The notes below the pieces were generated by a model, which was not told the origin of the DNA, made no database searches, and saw nothing but the letters and a program-made list of their open reading frames with translations. A DNA stretch of 64,000 nt from Ophiosphaerella korrae (taxonomy: Eukaryota; Ascomycota; Dothideomycetes; Pleosporales; Phaeosphaeriaceae), in contig JALNQF010000005.1 in the NCBI GenBank assembly GCA_028456385.1, positions 372,001-436,000 of the forward strand, in the 5' to 3' direction. The position numbers were made by a program, and so were the translations under genes. Of this stretch, positions 9,415 to 21,693 are shown piece after piece; within the stretch, counting starts at the first letter, position 1, and every line of letters starts with the position of its first letter.

Positions 9415-12410
9415 ATGGCCATGCTTGCCTCCAAGTCGCCCTACCCGACACCCTCGCTGGGCGGATCCAGCTCCCAGGCCTCCGCCCAGTACAACTCCAG
9501 CATATCTAGCTACCGCAACCATGGCTCCAATGCCCGCGCCGAGTACTCTGTGTTTGCCTCGCCCACCGAATCAGAGTTCTCCGAGATCTATGATGCCCCA
9601 GATGCCGTGAGGTATGCCCGTTTGCCCCTTCCCTTTGCAGAAACCATGGTTGACATGTGCAGGCATTGGGACGAAGACAAAGTCGCAGACTGGCTGAAGC
9701 GCATCAACTGCAGCCAATATGTCGACCTGTTCAAGCGTACGTTGAGCTTCCTTGGCATCTCTAACTTATCCTGACCTCATCAGATAACCACATCAATGGC
9801 GAGAACCTCATGGAGATGGATCAGACGCATCTCAAAGACATGGGTATCAAAAAGGTCGGTGACCGAGTCCGCATCGGCTCCCAGGCAAAGCAACTTCGGA
9901 ACAAAGAGTACAAGAAGGCCTCAAGGAGAGTGTCAAATAGAGTAAGTGTCTAGCCCAGCGACTGCCCGTCACCTCCTAACATCGGGAAGCAATCATTAGC
10001 AACTCTAGACAATGCCGCCTACACGCCGCCATCAGCAGGCTCGCCTCGACCCCTGCATTCTGCACGCTCCATGCCCGTCAGCTCACGGTCGGAAAAGCGT
10101 ATGTCGCGGCAGATAACGAATAACGACCTCAGCAACTACGCATATGGCACCAAGTCCCCCTCTCGCCCAAGCTCCCCGATGGTCGATCAGGAGAATCGGA
10201 CTCTCAGGAGTGCGCGTCATGGCGGCATGAATAGCCCCAAGGAGGCTGGCAAACCACCCCACGCAGCTCATCCTCTGAGTGCCTCAAGCACGACCGCTGC
10301 TCTACGCTACCCACAAAACCAACGGACTACGCCTACCGAGACACCCCAAACCGCTCGCTTCACACATCGCCATAACCACAGTCTCGACGCCACTAACAGT
10401 GCCATACTACCTCAGGACAAAGCCCTCATCCGGGTTATATTCGAACTTGGCCGGACATCTGTTGTCAACATTGAGGGATGTAAGTCGGCTGAGGATGTCA
10501 TGTTGAAGACCTTAAGAAAAGGCCATTTGAACGAAGCTCAAGTGAGGAATTACTGCTTTTACATTCTGAACAGCAGCGAGCCGGACCCATCATTGGCTGA
10601 GCGCTTGAGTGATATTGAGCTCTTCAGACTATGCAAAGACTCGAACAAACACGAACGAGGACGCTTGATCCTTCGCAAGGTTCACGCTGGTGAGCCTGAT
10701 GATGATCAGCTGAAAGCTGCTTCTGCCATCTACTCACAGCAAAACTTCCAACAAACACAAAACATATATCTGCCATCAAACAATCGGAGCCAGAGCAAGA
10801 TAGAGAAGCTAACTGGAGAGTCACTTGCTGCTGTGAGCTATCCCCTTTCGCCCTCGTCAGCACGTGAAAGAGAACGACACATCAATTCAACAGCCCAAAA
10901 CCTTGAAGGTCCAGGTGAAGCTTTAAGATCACCACAGTTCCAAGCCCGGGCGCGCAAGCTCAAACAATTCTACGGCGCTCGGCCACCCAGTGAGCTCATC
11001 ACATCGGATCTTACTTCGTACTTCCCAGATGTTGGAAAGGATGAAATCGACAAGACCGTCCGCATGTCTATTCGTCGATCGCACAGGCTTAGTAGAGCTG
11101 CCTCTCGCCTCTCAATGGCCTCTAACTTCAGTGTCGCATCGAGTCTAAAGGATGCTCCTCCTCTGCCATCAATTGCCGACAGTTGGCTTAACGGTGGCAG
11201 TGCAGCTCGCCCACTCCGACCTTTATCGGTCATGCGATTGGGCTTGCCTTCTCAATCTGGCTACCGAGATTCCATGGCATCGTCCGTTCTAGAGCCTCTC
11301 GACGAGGAGTCACCCCTCGAGCCAAACCGGAAGTCTTATGTCTCATTTGGTGATGGAAGCGGTTCAGACACGCTTGCAGTCACAGACCCTGAAGGGAACA
11401 CCACTCTGCAATCGTACTTTGATGATGGTGTGAGCAGTCTCACAGGAAGCAGCACAAGCAATACCGAGAACGGTGACTCGCTGAACAAGCGTCTCTCGGA
11501 AGCCATTGCGGAAGATGACGAAGAGGACGACGATGAATTGACTGAGTACCTCCAACAAGACTCCTGGGACAATGTCAAATATATGAAGGGTGCCCTGATT
11601 GGACAGGGTTCGTTCGGCAGTGTCTATCTGGCATTGCACGCTGTTACTGGTGAACTCATGGCTGTCAAACAAGTTGAGCTACCTTCTCTTACAGGAACAT
11701 CCCAGATGGAGCACAGAAAGATGAACATGATCGAGGCTCTCAAGCATGAGATTGGCCTCCTTCGTGAACTCAAGCACAACAACATCGTGCAGTATCTCGG
11801 CTCAAACTCAGACGACAGCCATCTCAACATTTTCCTCGAGTACGTTCCTGGTGGCTCGGTGGCTACCATGCTCGTCAACTATGGACCACTGGGCGAGTCA
11901 CTCATCCAAAACTTTGTGCGACAAATTCTGCAAGGCCTTTCTTACCTCCACTCAAGCGATATCATTCATCGAGACATCAAGGGTGCAAACATCCTTGTTG
12001 ACAATAAGGGCTCCGTCAAAATTTCTGATTTTGGTATCTCCAAGCGTATCGAAGCATCTACTCTAGGTGGCAGTAAGAAGGGAGCTCAGCGTGTATCTCT
12101 TCAGGGATCAGTCTTCTGGATGGCTCCAGAGGTCGTCCGTCAGACTGCTTACACACGAAAAGCCGACATCTGGTCGCTCGGATGTCTCGTTGTGGAAATG
12201 TTTACTGGAAGTCACCCGCATCCAAACTGCACGCAGCTTCAGGCCATCTTCAAGATCGGCGGCAGTGGCGACGCAAGTCCTACCATCCCAGAGAACGCCG
12301 GCGATGATGCACGATCCTTCCTAGCCCAGACTTTTCTCATTGATCACGAGAAGCGCCCAAGTGCAGATGAACTACTTGCCAGTCCATTTATCAAAAACCA
12401 GGGCGCCTAG
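9415..12410 (+). CDS. STE11: MAP kinase kinase kinase, Ste11 family
   Basis: Exons 9415-9611, 9663-9736, 9784-9941 and 9990-12410 with introns of 47-51 nt; about 949 aa. Domains in order: Ser-rich N-terminus; SAM domain (about 66-130, HWDEDKVADWLKRINCSQYV...GENLMEMDQTHLKDMGI); Ras-association-like domain (about 287-385, IRVIFELGRTSVVNIEGC); a long Ser-rich linker; protein kinase (about 673-945). The kinase has GQGSFGSVYLA, the VAIK-type lysine in MAVKQVE (about 703), HRDIKGANIL (Asp about 805), DFGISKRIE (about 823) and WMAPEVV. SAM plus RA plus kinase is diagnostic of Ste11, the MAPKKK that feeds the pheromone/invasive-growth (Fus3/Kss1-type) cascade through Ste7 and Ste50. In plant-associated fungi this pathway controls infection structures; that is family knowledge. 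Confidence 0.95.
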
Positions 12411-12859
12411 CCCTTGAGCCTTTTACATCGTAGACGGACTCCATACTCTAAGGCAAATTTAATAATGACAGGCGCGATATAACATGTAGGACAAAAAATA
12501 TTTGTATGGAAGACATCAAATTTGGGCACATGGGGATCTGGGTCTGATCCTCATTTTGGGCTTTTCTTACATTTTCTTCCTCACGCCCGAGACGTGTTCA
12601 TACGAAGGTTTATCTGTACAATACCCTTGTTGGGATTTTAATATGGTGTACAAAAGGTCTGGAGTATGCAGCACATTTTCAAGTTGCACATTTTAATGGG
12701 GTGTTTTGCAATGAGTTGTACTATATTTAACTATATTCAAAGTTTCTCTGGCGAGCCAACCTTCTCTTCCTATTCGCTGTTCGTTGGTGAATGTAAAAGT
12801 GTGGAACCAAGTTCACTAGTGTCGCACTACCAACAAGCTTTGGCCCAGCCGCTCGGTTA
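12411..12859. other. STE11 3' region, no gene seen
   Basis: This runs from the STE11 stop to the left end of the Tc1/mariner element. It is AT-rich toward the element and holds no supported gene. Confidence 0.5.
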
Positions 12860-14248
12860 ACCGAAGTAGTGGATGCATCGCGCGTCGCACTCGATCAACA
12901 GATTGAACTCTGTGCACACCAACACTGTGAACTCGTATAATAAATACTTGGTTTTTATACTCCTTGTTCTTCTCGCCAATATACGCTAGTTTGAATTATG
13001 CCTACACCTGCAATTCGACTCACAACGCCGCCGCCGGAGTTGGTGCCAGATAAGCAACCACCCTAACTTGAGACGCCACTACGCTCTGCAATACTTGCAG
13101 TATATTATTTCTACCAAAAGAAAACCTTCCACATAGCATAGAGGCCATCCAGCGAATTTTTCAGATAGCACCAACGACATCTCGGAGGCTGCAGCATTCA
13201 GACGAGCTTAACACACGCAGTGTGCTACGCCTCTTTACAGCTAGCGACGCCAACGCTGTCAACTCATATATTGGTGCAGCTCCATTTGAGGAGAAAAGCC
13301 ATCCTTAGCAAGACCTTGCAGAGAGAGCTAGTATTATAAAGGAGTATATCGACCTCAAAGAGAAGGAGAATATCTAGTTCCACTCAACTACGATCCAGCG
13401 CCATGTTACAAGAGAAACTAAGATGAAAACACACCGCGCAGTTGTTAAGGAGCTTCACACACTAGGGCAGATTGCTATGCAAAAGGATTACCTTGCTATA
13501 CAGCTGCAACTGCGACCTAATCCTTCACACTAGTATAACATCCTCTAGTGCGATAAGATACACTGCATAAATGGCCCAAAATATCCAGTTCGAATTAAGA
13601 GGAATACTAGAGATTAGTCTAAGCATAGTCCCTCTAAAATTTAGTATAAGAAAGACTACACTCCTGATCCAAATCTTCAAAAACAATTCTAATTTTACCG
13701 TATTTTAGGCTATAACTTTGCATAGGCAATCCTATATGACGATGGCAATTGTAATAGCAAGATGAATGCTCAAACATATACTTAAACCATACTCCCAGCT
13801 CTTCAGAGCTATCTATCAGAGAGGGGCGGAGAGTGGATCTTATGGCAAGACCGTGACTCAGCTCACATCTCAAAAACGACTCTTAGGTGGATAGACCTAC
13901 ACGGTATAGACTATATACTTTTATCATCGAAATCTCCAGATTTCTCTATCATGGAGACGTAGGCATCACCTCTTAAACGCAAGTTCTACTCTAGAATATG
14001 CAGAAGTGAGAAACAAGGTCTGAAGAGATTCTATCAAGTATGGAAGTCACTAGGAGTTGTAAAGATAAATCGGACGATAGACCTCTACTCAGGGCGCCTG
14101 CGTGAGATTAGGGATAGGCATGATGCCAAAGCATCTCGCTTTTAAATTTGAGGCCATTAGCTATGCAGAATGTTGAGAAAATAGGTGTGTTTCGAGGTGC
14201 TGGTGCATTGGTGTTGGTGGCTCGTGCTGATACCGCCACTATTTCAGT
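12860..14248 (+). mobile_element. Degenerate Tc1/mariner DNA transposon
   Basis: The ends are imperfect 13-bp inverted repeats, ACCGAAGTAGTGG at 12860-12872 and CCACTATTTCAGT at 14236-14248. They match at 11 of 13 positions and both differences are transitions. A TA dinucleotide flanks each end (12858-12859 and 14249-14250), the Tc1/mariner target-site duplication. The length of 1,389 bp is normal for a Tc1/mariner element with one transposase gene. The interior codes for a broken transposase on the plus strand. The element is certainly non-autonomous. Confidence 0.85.
12998..14144 (+). pseudogene. Tc1/mariner transposase relic
   Basis: From the ATG at 12998 the frame shows an N-terminal helix region (LETPLRSAILAVYYFYQKK). 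It is then shifted near 13140 and continues through more than ten stops to about 14144. The C-terminal catalytic region is recognisable: WQDRDSAHISKTTLRWID corresponds to the second Asp motif, and SPDFSIMET-stop-ASPLKRKF to the SPDLNPIE.W..LK block. The stop in that block stands where the family has an invariant tryptophan. Other stops fall at likely Gln or Trp codons (TAG or TAA from CAG, CAA, TGG). These are CpA-to-TpA changes on one strand or the other, which is what RIP produces. Confidence 0.8.
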
Positions 14249-14733
14249 TAGTTAACCGGGAGCCAGCGTTTACATGCCGTCTCATAACTGCCATAGTTAC
14301 ACAACTCTTTATTGCGTAATGTCTCCACGTCATGCAGCTCGAGTCAGCCACTTTATTTGCCGTCGAAGGTACCTCAATCTACATCCGACGGTTACGTCGT
14401 GGTCTCACAGTGCCCCCGCATTGAGGGGTAGCTTCTTCGCGCCTCGGTCCAACATGTGTGATGCCTACACAGGAGCGCCACACGAATAGCAATTGCAGAC
14501 TACTTCGACGTCCAACTACCCCTTTGGGATAATAATGGAGTGGTCTGATTAGGAAGTTAGGGTTAGGATTGGCGGGGGCATGGAGGGGTATATTTGCTTT
14601 GCACTTCTTACTTACACGTCTATTTGCTGGTAATTATCAAGCCCCCCAGTTCTTATCCTGCGACTCCAGTACGCGAAGGCAATTCGATTCCAACAGACGA
14701 GATTTCAAAGAGGACGTGGAAAGAGCAGGCAAG
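14249..14733. other. Intergenic, no gene seen
   Basis: Between the transposon and the alcohol dehydrogenase start. The dehydrogenase frame is open upstream to an ATG at 14578, but that extension has no family similarity and is treated as 5' UTR. Confidence 0.5.
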
Positions 14734-15994
14734 ATGAACTCAGTGGAAATTCCGAAGAAGTACAAGGCGATTGTGTACGACAAGCCTGGTACTATATCGA
14801 CCAAGATCGAAGAGCTGGATATGCCTGAGCCAGGGCCTGGACAGGTGTTAATCAACTTGTATGTCTTGTCTACACGAATCCTACATCTACCCACAACACC
14901 TCTCCAGTTTCTTTGTGATCTTCGCTAAATCATGGCACAAGAACCCACTCCGGCGTCTGCCACTCCGACCTGGGCGTTATGCTAAACAGCTGGTCCCACC
15001 TGCCTTTCCCCACGCAGGCCGGCCAAGTAGGCGGCCACGAAGGCGTAGGCCATATCGTGAAAATGGGTCCGGGGACAGAAGGCTCAGCCGTAAAGCTAGG
15101 CGACCGCGTAGGCGTGAAATGGATGGCCGGAATCTGCGAGGCCTGCGAGCCGTGTCGCGCCGGGTACGACGCCAACTGCTTCAACGGCGTACGCATCCCT
15201 CAATCCATCCCAACCCAAATTCAATTCACTTCAATTGACTTCAAGATATATATATATTTCTGTATCTAACCCTAACCTAGAAAATCTCTGGCTACTACAC
15301 CCCGGGTACCTTCCAACAATACGTCCTCAGCCCCGCCAACTACGTCACCCCCATCCCCGCATCCCTCTCCTCCGCCGCCGCAGCCCCGCTCCTCTGCGCC
15401 GGCGTAACTGTCTACGCCGCGCTGCGCAAGACCCTCGTCGACTCTGGCAACTGGGTCGTCATCTCCGGCGCCGGCGGCGGGCTAGGCCATCTCGCCGTGC
15501 AGCTCAGCGCGCGTGCCATCGGCCACCGCGTCATTGGCATCGACCACTCGAGCAAAAAGGACCTGGTGCTCGACAGTGGGGCCGAGCATTTCATTCCCGT
15601 GGACGGCACGCCCGACATGGTGGAAGCCGTCAAGGCGGTGACGGGTGGGCTGGGCGCGCACGCGGTCGTCGTGTGCACGGCGAACAACGCGGCGTACGCA
15701 TCGGCGCTGGAGCTTCTACGGTTCGGAGGGCGGGTAGTATGCGTTGGTATTCCTGAGGGGGAGGTGGTGCCGATGAAAAGCGCGACGCCGGGGCTGTTGG
15801 TTGGGAAGAGTTTAACTGTTGTGGGGAGTGCGGTGGGGAATCGGCGGGAGGCGATTGAGGCGATGGAGTTTGCGGCGAGGGGGGTGGTTAAGACGCATTT
15901 TCGGGTGGAGGGAATGGAGGGGTTGACGGGGGTGTTTAAGGAGATGGAGAGGGGGGTGTTGAAGGGAAGGGTTGTGTTGGATTTGGCGAAGTAG
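14734..15994 (+). CDS. Zinc-dependent alcohol dehydrogenase, ADH1 class
   Basis: Exons 14734-14858, 14942-15188 and 15281-15994 with introns of 83 and 92 nt; about 361 aa. Every key residue is present. Catalytic zinc ligands are Cys48 (SGVCHSD), His74 (GGHEGVGH) and Cys163 (PLLCAG). Structural zinc ligands are Cys107, Cys110, Cys113 and Cys121 (CEACEPCRAGYDANC). The NAD fold has GAGGGLG (187-193) and an acidic residue in IGIDHSS, which favours NAD over NADP. This is the tetrameric yeast-ADH type, oxidising primary alcohols or reducing acetaldehyde in the cytosol. The third exon is unusually GC- and GTG-rich toward its 3' end. It stands alone beside the dead transposon. Confidence 0.93.
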
Positions 15995-18210
15995 GATGCT
16001 TTGTGCCGCTGTTGGGTTGAGTGGATGGGACGCTTGTTTAGGTGGTGTGCAAGGGACAAATTTAAGGGGAGACGTTATAATGGAGAAGCACCATACAGAC
16101 TATTGGTAGTCATGAAAATTATTCAGTTATACCTCAGTGGCTGGCCTGTGACGACACTTGGCCAATTCAAGTCAGTGGTGCAGACAACAATCTTGTTCAT
16201 ATCGCTAGCTGCGAGGCTGTTTCGATGGTATGATGGAGCACGATTAGGGTGAAAAAAAGCTGTAGCTTGTGATACATCCAAGGCAAATGTGTCGTCATGC
16301 AGCTACGGCGAAGCTGTTGATTATACCAATTAAATTGGCACTCATTATGTAAGATACAGCCCAAATCTCCGACTAGAAGTCATCCTTTCGGCGCACTATC
16401 AACTCTCTATTATTGGCATTTACAGATAACGTGTGTAATACCGCTTCAGACGCCACTCATAGCCAGGCTATTCTCAGTCGCCTGTACTTCATCTCTGTGA
16501 TCGAATAGGAAACATAGGAAATATTAATCAAAGAAGTAGGGATTTTCCTTGAGAAATGAACTACCACATGTAGCTGGGGACTTCAGCCCCTGTCAAGTAA
16601 TTCAAAATTCCTAGAGCACTGTTTTAGGCCACACACAAATTGGGACAAGACTCGAAGGGCATGGGCTGCAATGGAGTGGGTTATATACAGAACAACGGTC
16701 CTCTTTTAAACCGAAAAGGCCTGTTTTGAGTCAGGGAAGTGCATCGGAAATAGGGAGAGCGGGCTGTCAAGCGAGCAAGAGTGCGGGGAAATGAAGATTT
16801 TAGAAGACCCCTGAGATGAGTCTTCCATCTGCTTCCACCTAATCGTCCTGAAAATGGTTTAACAACCAATCAGGCATTTTTTCCCATCCACCTACGAGGG
16901 AGAAGTTGGGCTTCAGCCGCTATAGCTTGTTGGGGCTAGAAATCTTGACTGACAGATATCGTTTTGATCAGCCAGCCAACAATTTCTTTTAGAAGCTACA
17001 AATACATTGTATGATACCAAGAAAAAAGAATCCTCTGTACAATTCTATCGACTGACCGGAGACGCTCTCGGAACTATCGCGGTGATGAATGTTTGAGTTG
17101 GTGAACGTTTCTGGCCAGACTGCACGTCGGACCATATCAACGTCGAACAACAACGCATGCAGGTCTAGGTCTATTTGGTGGACGGAGAATCTAACACCGC
17201 GGGAACATGGAAATGTGAAACAAGCCATATAGGGGGGCCAAAAAAAAAATAGACTCGTGGTCTTCAGTGCGCTGGTGCTCTTGGCGTAGGAGCAAATGCA
17301 CTGTGTTGAATCAGCAGTCATGCAAGCACAGCTGCCGAAATAGGTATCTTATCTTTATGAAACAGACGTTGATAGCCATTGCCGAAACGGGGAGGATAAA
17401 CACGCTAGCAGACCGTGTTTTTGGTGACAGCGGGAGCTAGATTAGTTTTGATATCGGGTCCATGCGCTCGCGAATCCCCTTGCATCTTCAACCCGCTTTT
17501 GTTGACTGCTACTGCATTAGAGGAGCCGCGCGCTTGGGAGTTGTTCAACACAGCCGTCAATGTTGACATAATCAAATTTCTATGAATTACCCACGGCCTA
17601 TCCACGACCAGACAGTGCCTTTGATATCGTGCAATGTGCAGCGAGTACCTGGCGAGACCTCTAGGTATCGGTACTTGTCTGAGCGTCTAATGCACAAGCA
17701 GTCTTCCAATCTTTGGGCAGAGACTGGGTCCTGCCTTTGGGGAACATTTGTACCAATAAGGAAATTCAAAGGCTTAATACAAGCTTCCTGAGCGGGCCAG
17801 GTTTCGTATGTTGACATTGCACGGTCGCGGGCTGGCACCAGCACGGGAAAATAATGTCAAGGGGACCGAACTGCCAGTGCGGCGTCAAGCCAAGAGTTTG
17901 GCATGAAGCCATCCAGGTGTAGGCACCAAGTAAACCAAATTTCAAGGGCCAAACGTGAGTGGAGAGTTCTCGTAAACCCAGACTCTGCGCTAGCCTTGCT
18001 GAGCCCTCTGTACACTGAATCGCATGCGAACACGTCAAAGTATAAAGGACTTAGGTCGCTATCTCAATACTATACTCTACTCTACAGCATCACCGACATT
18101 TGAGTTTTTTTTTTTTTTGCCTCCGGCTCTTTACATTCTTTTCCAAGCATTTCGTTGACACATTCATTTCTACAGAGCTAGCTCTCCACACTCTTTACAT
18201 ATCAACCAAC
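15995..18210. other. 2.2 kb intergenic region, no gene seen
   Basis: No open frame in this stretch shows a domain or convincing coding structure on either strand. It should include the ADH 3' UTR and a long promoter for the LPMO gene. Confidence 0.45.
18041..18047 (+). promoter_or_regulatory. Probable TATA box of the LPMO gene
   Basis: TATAAAG lies 170 bases before the LPMO start codon and is followed by a pyrimidine-rich leader that includes a T run at about 18104-18117. Position and context fit a core promoter; this is inference. Confidence 0.45.
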
Positions 18211-19453
18211 ATGAAGCTCTCCATTCTCAACGCCGCGGCCGTGGCACAGATCGCCTCTGCCCATTACTTCTTTGATACTATCATTGTCGATGGCGTTTCC
18301 GCCAGGGCTGGTCAGTACGTCCGCGAAAACACTCGTCAAGCAAAGTACAACCCCACCAAGTGGGAAAACGTACGCGATGATATGACTCCCGATGTCACCG
18401 ACTTCCGCTGCAATAAGGGTGCCTTTTCCAACGCTGCTAAGACCCAGACGATTGAGGTCAAGGCTGGCTCGAAGGTTGCTATGAAGCTCGCTGTCAGTGC
18501 TACCATGCAGCATCCCGGCCCAGCGCTTGTCTACATGTCAAAGGCACCAACCACAGCTCAGACCTACGAGGGTGACGGCGAATGGTTCAAGATTTTTGAG
18601 GAAAGCATTTGCGATAAGACCAAGGATATCACAAAAGACGCATGGTGCACCTGGGATAAGGATAGGTTTGAGTTTACCATCCCGAAGGACCTCCCTGATG
18701 GCGAGTACTTGCTTCGCCCAGAGCACATTGGCGTCCACGGTAACCATGTTGGACAAGCAGAGTTCTACTACTCGTAAGTCAAGACTTTTGATAGGATATT
18801 TGACATTCAACTGACTGGTGTAAAGCTGCGCTCAAATCAAGGTTACCGGTGGAGGCTCAGGAAAGCCTGGCCCAACAGTCAAGTTCCCAGGAGCTTACAA
18901 GAAGACCGACCCATCCTTTACTTACAGCATCTGGAACGGATACAAGCCTTACCCAATGCCCGGCCCAGCAGTCTGGACTGGAGGCAATGGCGGAGGCAGC
19001 AGTGACAACACTACCGAGACCGCCCCAGTCGCCACACCCGTCGCCGTGTCCTCTAAGGCCCCTGTCAATGCCCCCTCCAGCGTGCCTTCAAAAGCACCCG
19101 CCAACGTGCCCTCCAGCATGCCCTCCAAGGCCCACATAAACGTTCCCTCCAGCATCCCCTCAAAGGCCCCAATCAACGCTCAACCCAGCATCTCCACCAA
19201 GGCCCCAGCCCCCAAGCCCTCCAACATCCCAACCCTCATCCCCTTCCCCCAAACCAACGCCTCCTCCAACGCAACCGCCGTGCCACCCACCCAAACCCCC
19301 GCCAACAACACCCCAATCCAGCTCCCGGCCGTCACCCCAACCACGGCCCCAGTCATCGCTACCCCAAAGCCCCACACCGACGCCAACTGCGGCAGGAAAA
19401 ACCGCATTGCCCTCCTCCGTCGCGCGTTCCGCGACTCGCTCCGGAAGCACTAG
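18211..19453 (+). CDS. Secreted lytic polysaccharide monooxygenase, AA9 family
   Basis: Exons 18211-18773 and 18826-19453, intron of 52 nt; about 396 aa. The signal peptide MKLSILNAAAVAQIASA is cut before His18, which becomes the N-terminal histidine of the copper histidine brace. The second brace histidine is His101 (ATMQHPGPALVYMSK), and the axial Tyr is about residue 186 (VGQAEFYYSCAQ). The catalytic domain ends near residue 250 (YPMPGPAVW). These enzymes oxidatively cleave cellulose or hemicellulose. After it comes a Pro/Ser/Ala/Lys/Asn linker with repeats of the form PSSxPSKAPxN, about 130 residues. The C-terminus is strongly basic (CGRKNRIALLRRAFRDSLRKH). There is no CBM1. Substrate cannot be told from sequence. 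Confidence 0.92.
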
Positions 19454-20024
19454 GTGTGCCGGCTTTGGCTGAGCTTGTCGTGGACCTGTATATATAGCTG
19501 GATGAGATGGCTATCGGAGGGATGAAAAGCCTTCACTTCGCTTCTTTTTGCTCCTATTGTTTTTTTTTTTTTTTTTCCCTTTTTTTCGTGTGTCAGTGAG
19601 CTTCTTGTAAATATTACCTCGTAATGCAGGACAAATTGCCTTTTTTCACCTTGGAGCTGTTGTGATTGCTTTGATGTGATGTGATACTGTCGATTTGTTT
19701 TATCTGCACTGGGACTAGGAAAAATTACCTTTTTGCTGATTCGGTTTTGCGCAATGGATGTTTCCTCCTCTCTCGGGAATGCTTTGCTTGCTTATTTCAA
19801 TTTGATCACAGCGGGTATACACGCACGATCTAATTCGGCAATCAATCTTTCTGCCTCGCAATTCCTCCAGCCATCCAGCCCCAACCCATCAACGAATCCC
19901 CATCCAATCGGCTGACCACTACCGTCATCAAGCGGAATCCACGCACCAATCTAAATCCTGCTTGCCATCACCAGCCCTGCCACCTGCACCCACACTCCCC
20001 GGACTTACGGGACTATAACGTCGG
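19454..20024. other. Convergent 3' intergenic region
   Basis: Between the stop codons of the LPMO gene and the F-box-like gene. It contains a T run at about 19559-19576. No gene is supported. Confidence 0.5.
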
Positions 20025-21693
20025 CTACGGATCCGGACTCACGGGATTGTGGTTCGGACTACTTTCCGAGCTGACAGGACTGTAAGTAGGACTGTAAGTC
20101 GGACTGTCATACTGCCCGTAATCGTGGCCGTCATCCACAGCTGAGAAGTTGCTCCTAGCACAGCAGAGGAACGAGTCGAAGTCAAAATTCTCCAGCGCGT
20201 CGTTGTCGCCGCCGGACTAGGCTGCGTGAGCGGGGAGTGCGTTGAATGGGGTTGGGCAACCTACTGTGTTTGCTAGGTACTGTATGCAGGTGGGGCATTC
20301 GCAATTGACGAATGGGCCTGGGAACAGGTCGTGCTGCCAGCTGATGTTGGTGGTCGCGGGTTGGGCTGGTAGTGAGGCTCGGATGGCGTCGATGCTGTCG
20401 AGCCAGGCTTGGCGGTGGGGGTCGGGGGTGTTGGTTAAGACGTAGGTTGGTCTGCCTCGCTGTTTTTTTTTTTTGGTGGTCAGTTGCGTGCGTATTATGG
20501 GGATGCACTCGGATGCACTGGGTTGTACCTCTTGCCAAGCGTCTGCGTCTGCGTCGAGTTCCCATGTTACGTCCTTTCCCTCTCCCGTATAGAAGCACTC
20601 CCAGCGTACTTTGATATTCGCCCCGGCATTTTTGGCATGGAAGTATGCAGGTTTGATGGCCTCTAGAATATTGTACTTCTTGCGTATGGAGTCCGATCCT
20701 GAGAAATAAGGGGCGTTGGAGAAGTGGTGGAAGACACAAATTTCGATCTTGATTTCATGTTCTTTGTAAGGCAGTCCGCAAAGACTTTCGAGATTTGCCT
20801 TGTGTGATTCGTATAACCAATGTTCAGCTCGCTCTGTCTTCCTGGACGCTGAGACTTGTTCGCCGGGCCAGGTAGGGATTTTGGTTTCCTGACGACTCAC
20901 ATCTCTTGCAAAGTCTTCGCATCGTACGTATACTCGTAGGTTGCGGATAAGGTCTCCTACAGTCTTTGGATAGTTTGACTCGGAATTCAGAAGGGCTGCA
21001 AGGTCACCAGGCTCCTGACACGCTCGGAAGTATATCGGCCTTGTTCTGAGAAAGTAGGCGCAGATTTCGTGGCTGACAGCTACACCCATTACGTCCTCGT
21101 AGAACATAAAACGGCGGTTGAAAGGGCAGAGAAATCTCTCAGCCCATAGCCCTGGGTCAAGACCTTGTAGCTTCGGGCTCGCTTGCCCGTTGGCAACATC
21201 GTTTAGTTCGAACTTTGGAACTATCTGCGGGACGTTGGGGCCCAAAAGCTGCCCGTAAATCATTTCGCGGATTTCAAGAGGAAGACGGTCTTCAACCGCT
21301 CGTAGGATTGGCTCAAGTAATTGCCCTGAGCACTGTATAATCTCATTGTTAATCTGCCTGCTATTATGTCAGTTGACCGAACGTTAAACTTCAAACAGTG
21401 ACGAACGCTGTATCGAATTTGATTGAAGTACGCAGGCGATTTATTTCGGGTGAAATTGATCTTTTCTTCTTCATGATCTTTATATAACGTCGTTCATTGC
21501 GAGCAAGACTGGCTAGGTCAGAAAGTTGCCACCCGTTAGTGTAAGAAGGAAGTACCTTTGCTGCTGATGTTCCAAGGCTGATCGGGCGCTACGTGTGAAT
21601 TAGCATATATATTTAAGGAGGGCTGAAATAACCATACCGCGATGTGTTCTTGTGCAGTCTCGCGATCACTTCGCGATCACGCTGGGAAGACAT
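20025..21693 (-). CDS. F-box-like protein with C-terminal YSPT repeats
   Basis: Six exons by my reading: 21693-21638, 21588-21556, 21508-21407, 21360-20529, 20459-20265 and 20216-20025; phases agree and give about 469 aa. The N-terminus MSSQRDREVIARLHKN leads into a basic helix (SLARNERRYIKIMKKKRS). An F-box-like motif follows at about residues 91-103 (RLPLEIREMIYGQLLG), the form common in fungal family expansions. The body is of unknown function. The fourth intron (20528-20460) has a 12-A acceptor tract. The fifth (20264-20217, 48 nt, GTAGGT...CCTAG) removes an in-frame TAG and opens a last exon with SGGDNDALENFDFDSF and then YDSPTYSPTYSPVSS. Without that splice the protein would end at LPAHAA. 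Confidence 0.65.

Noticed and set aside
15995..18210. Several 60-110 codon frames between the ADH and LPMO genes
   Set aside because: No domain, no splice-supported extension, no codon bias; treated as spacer.
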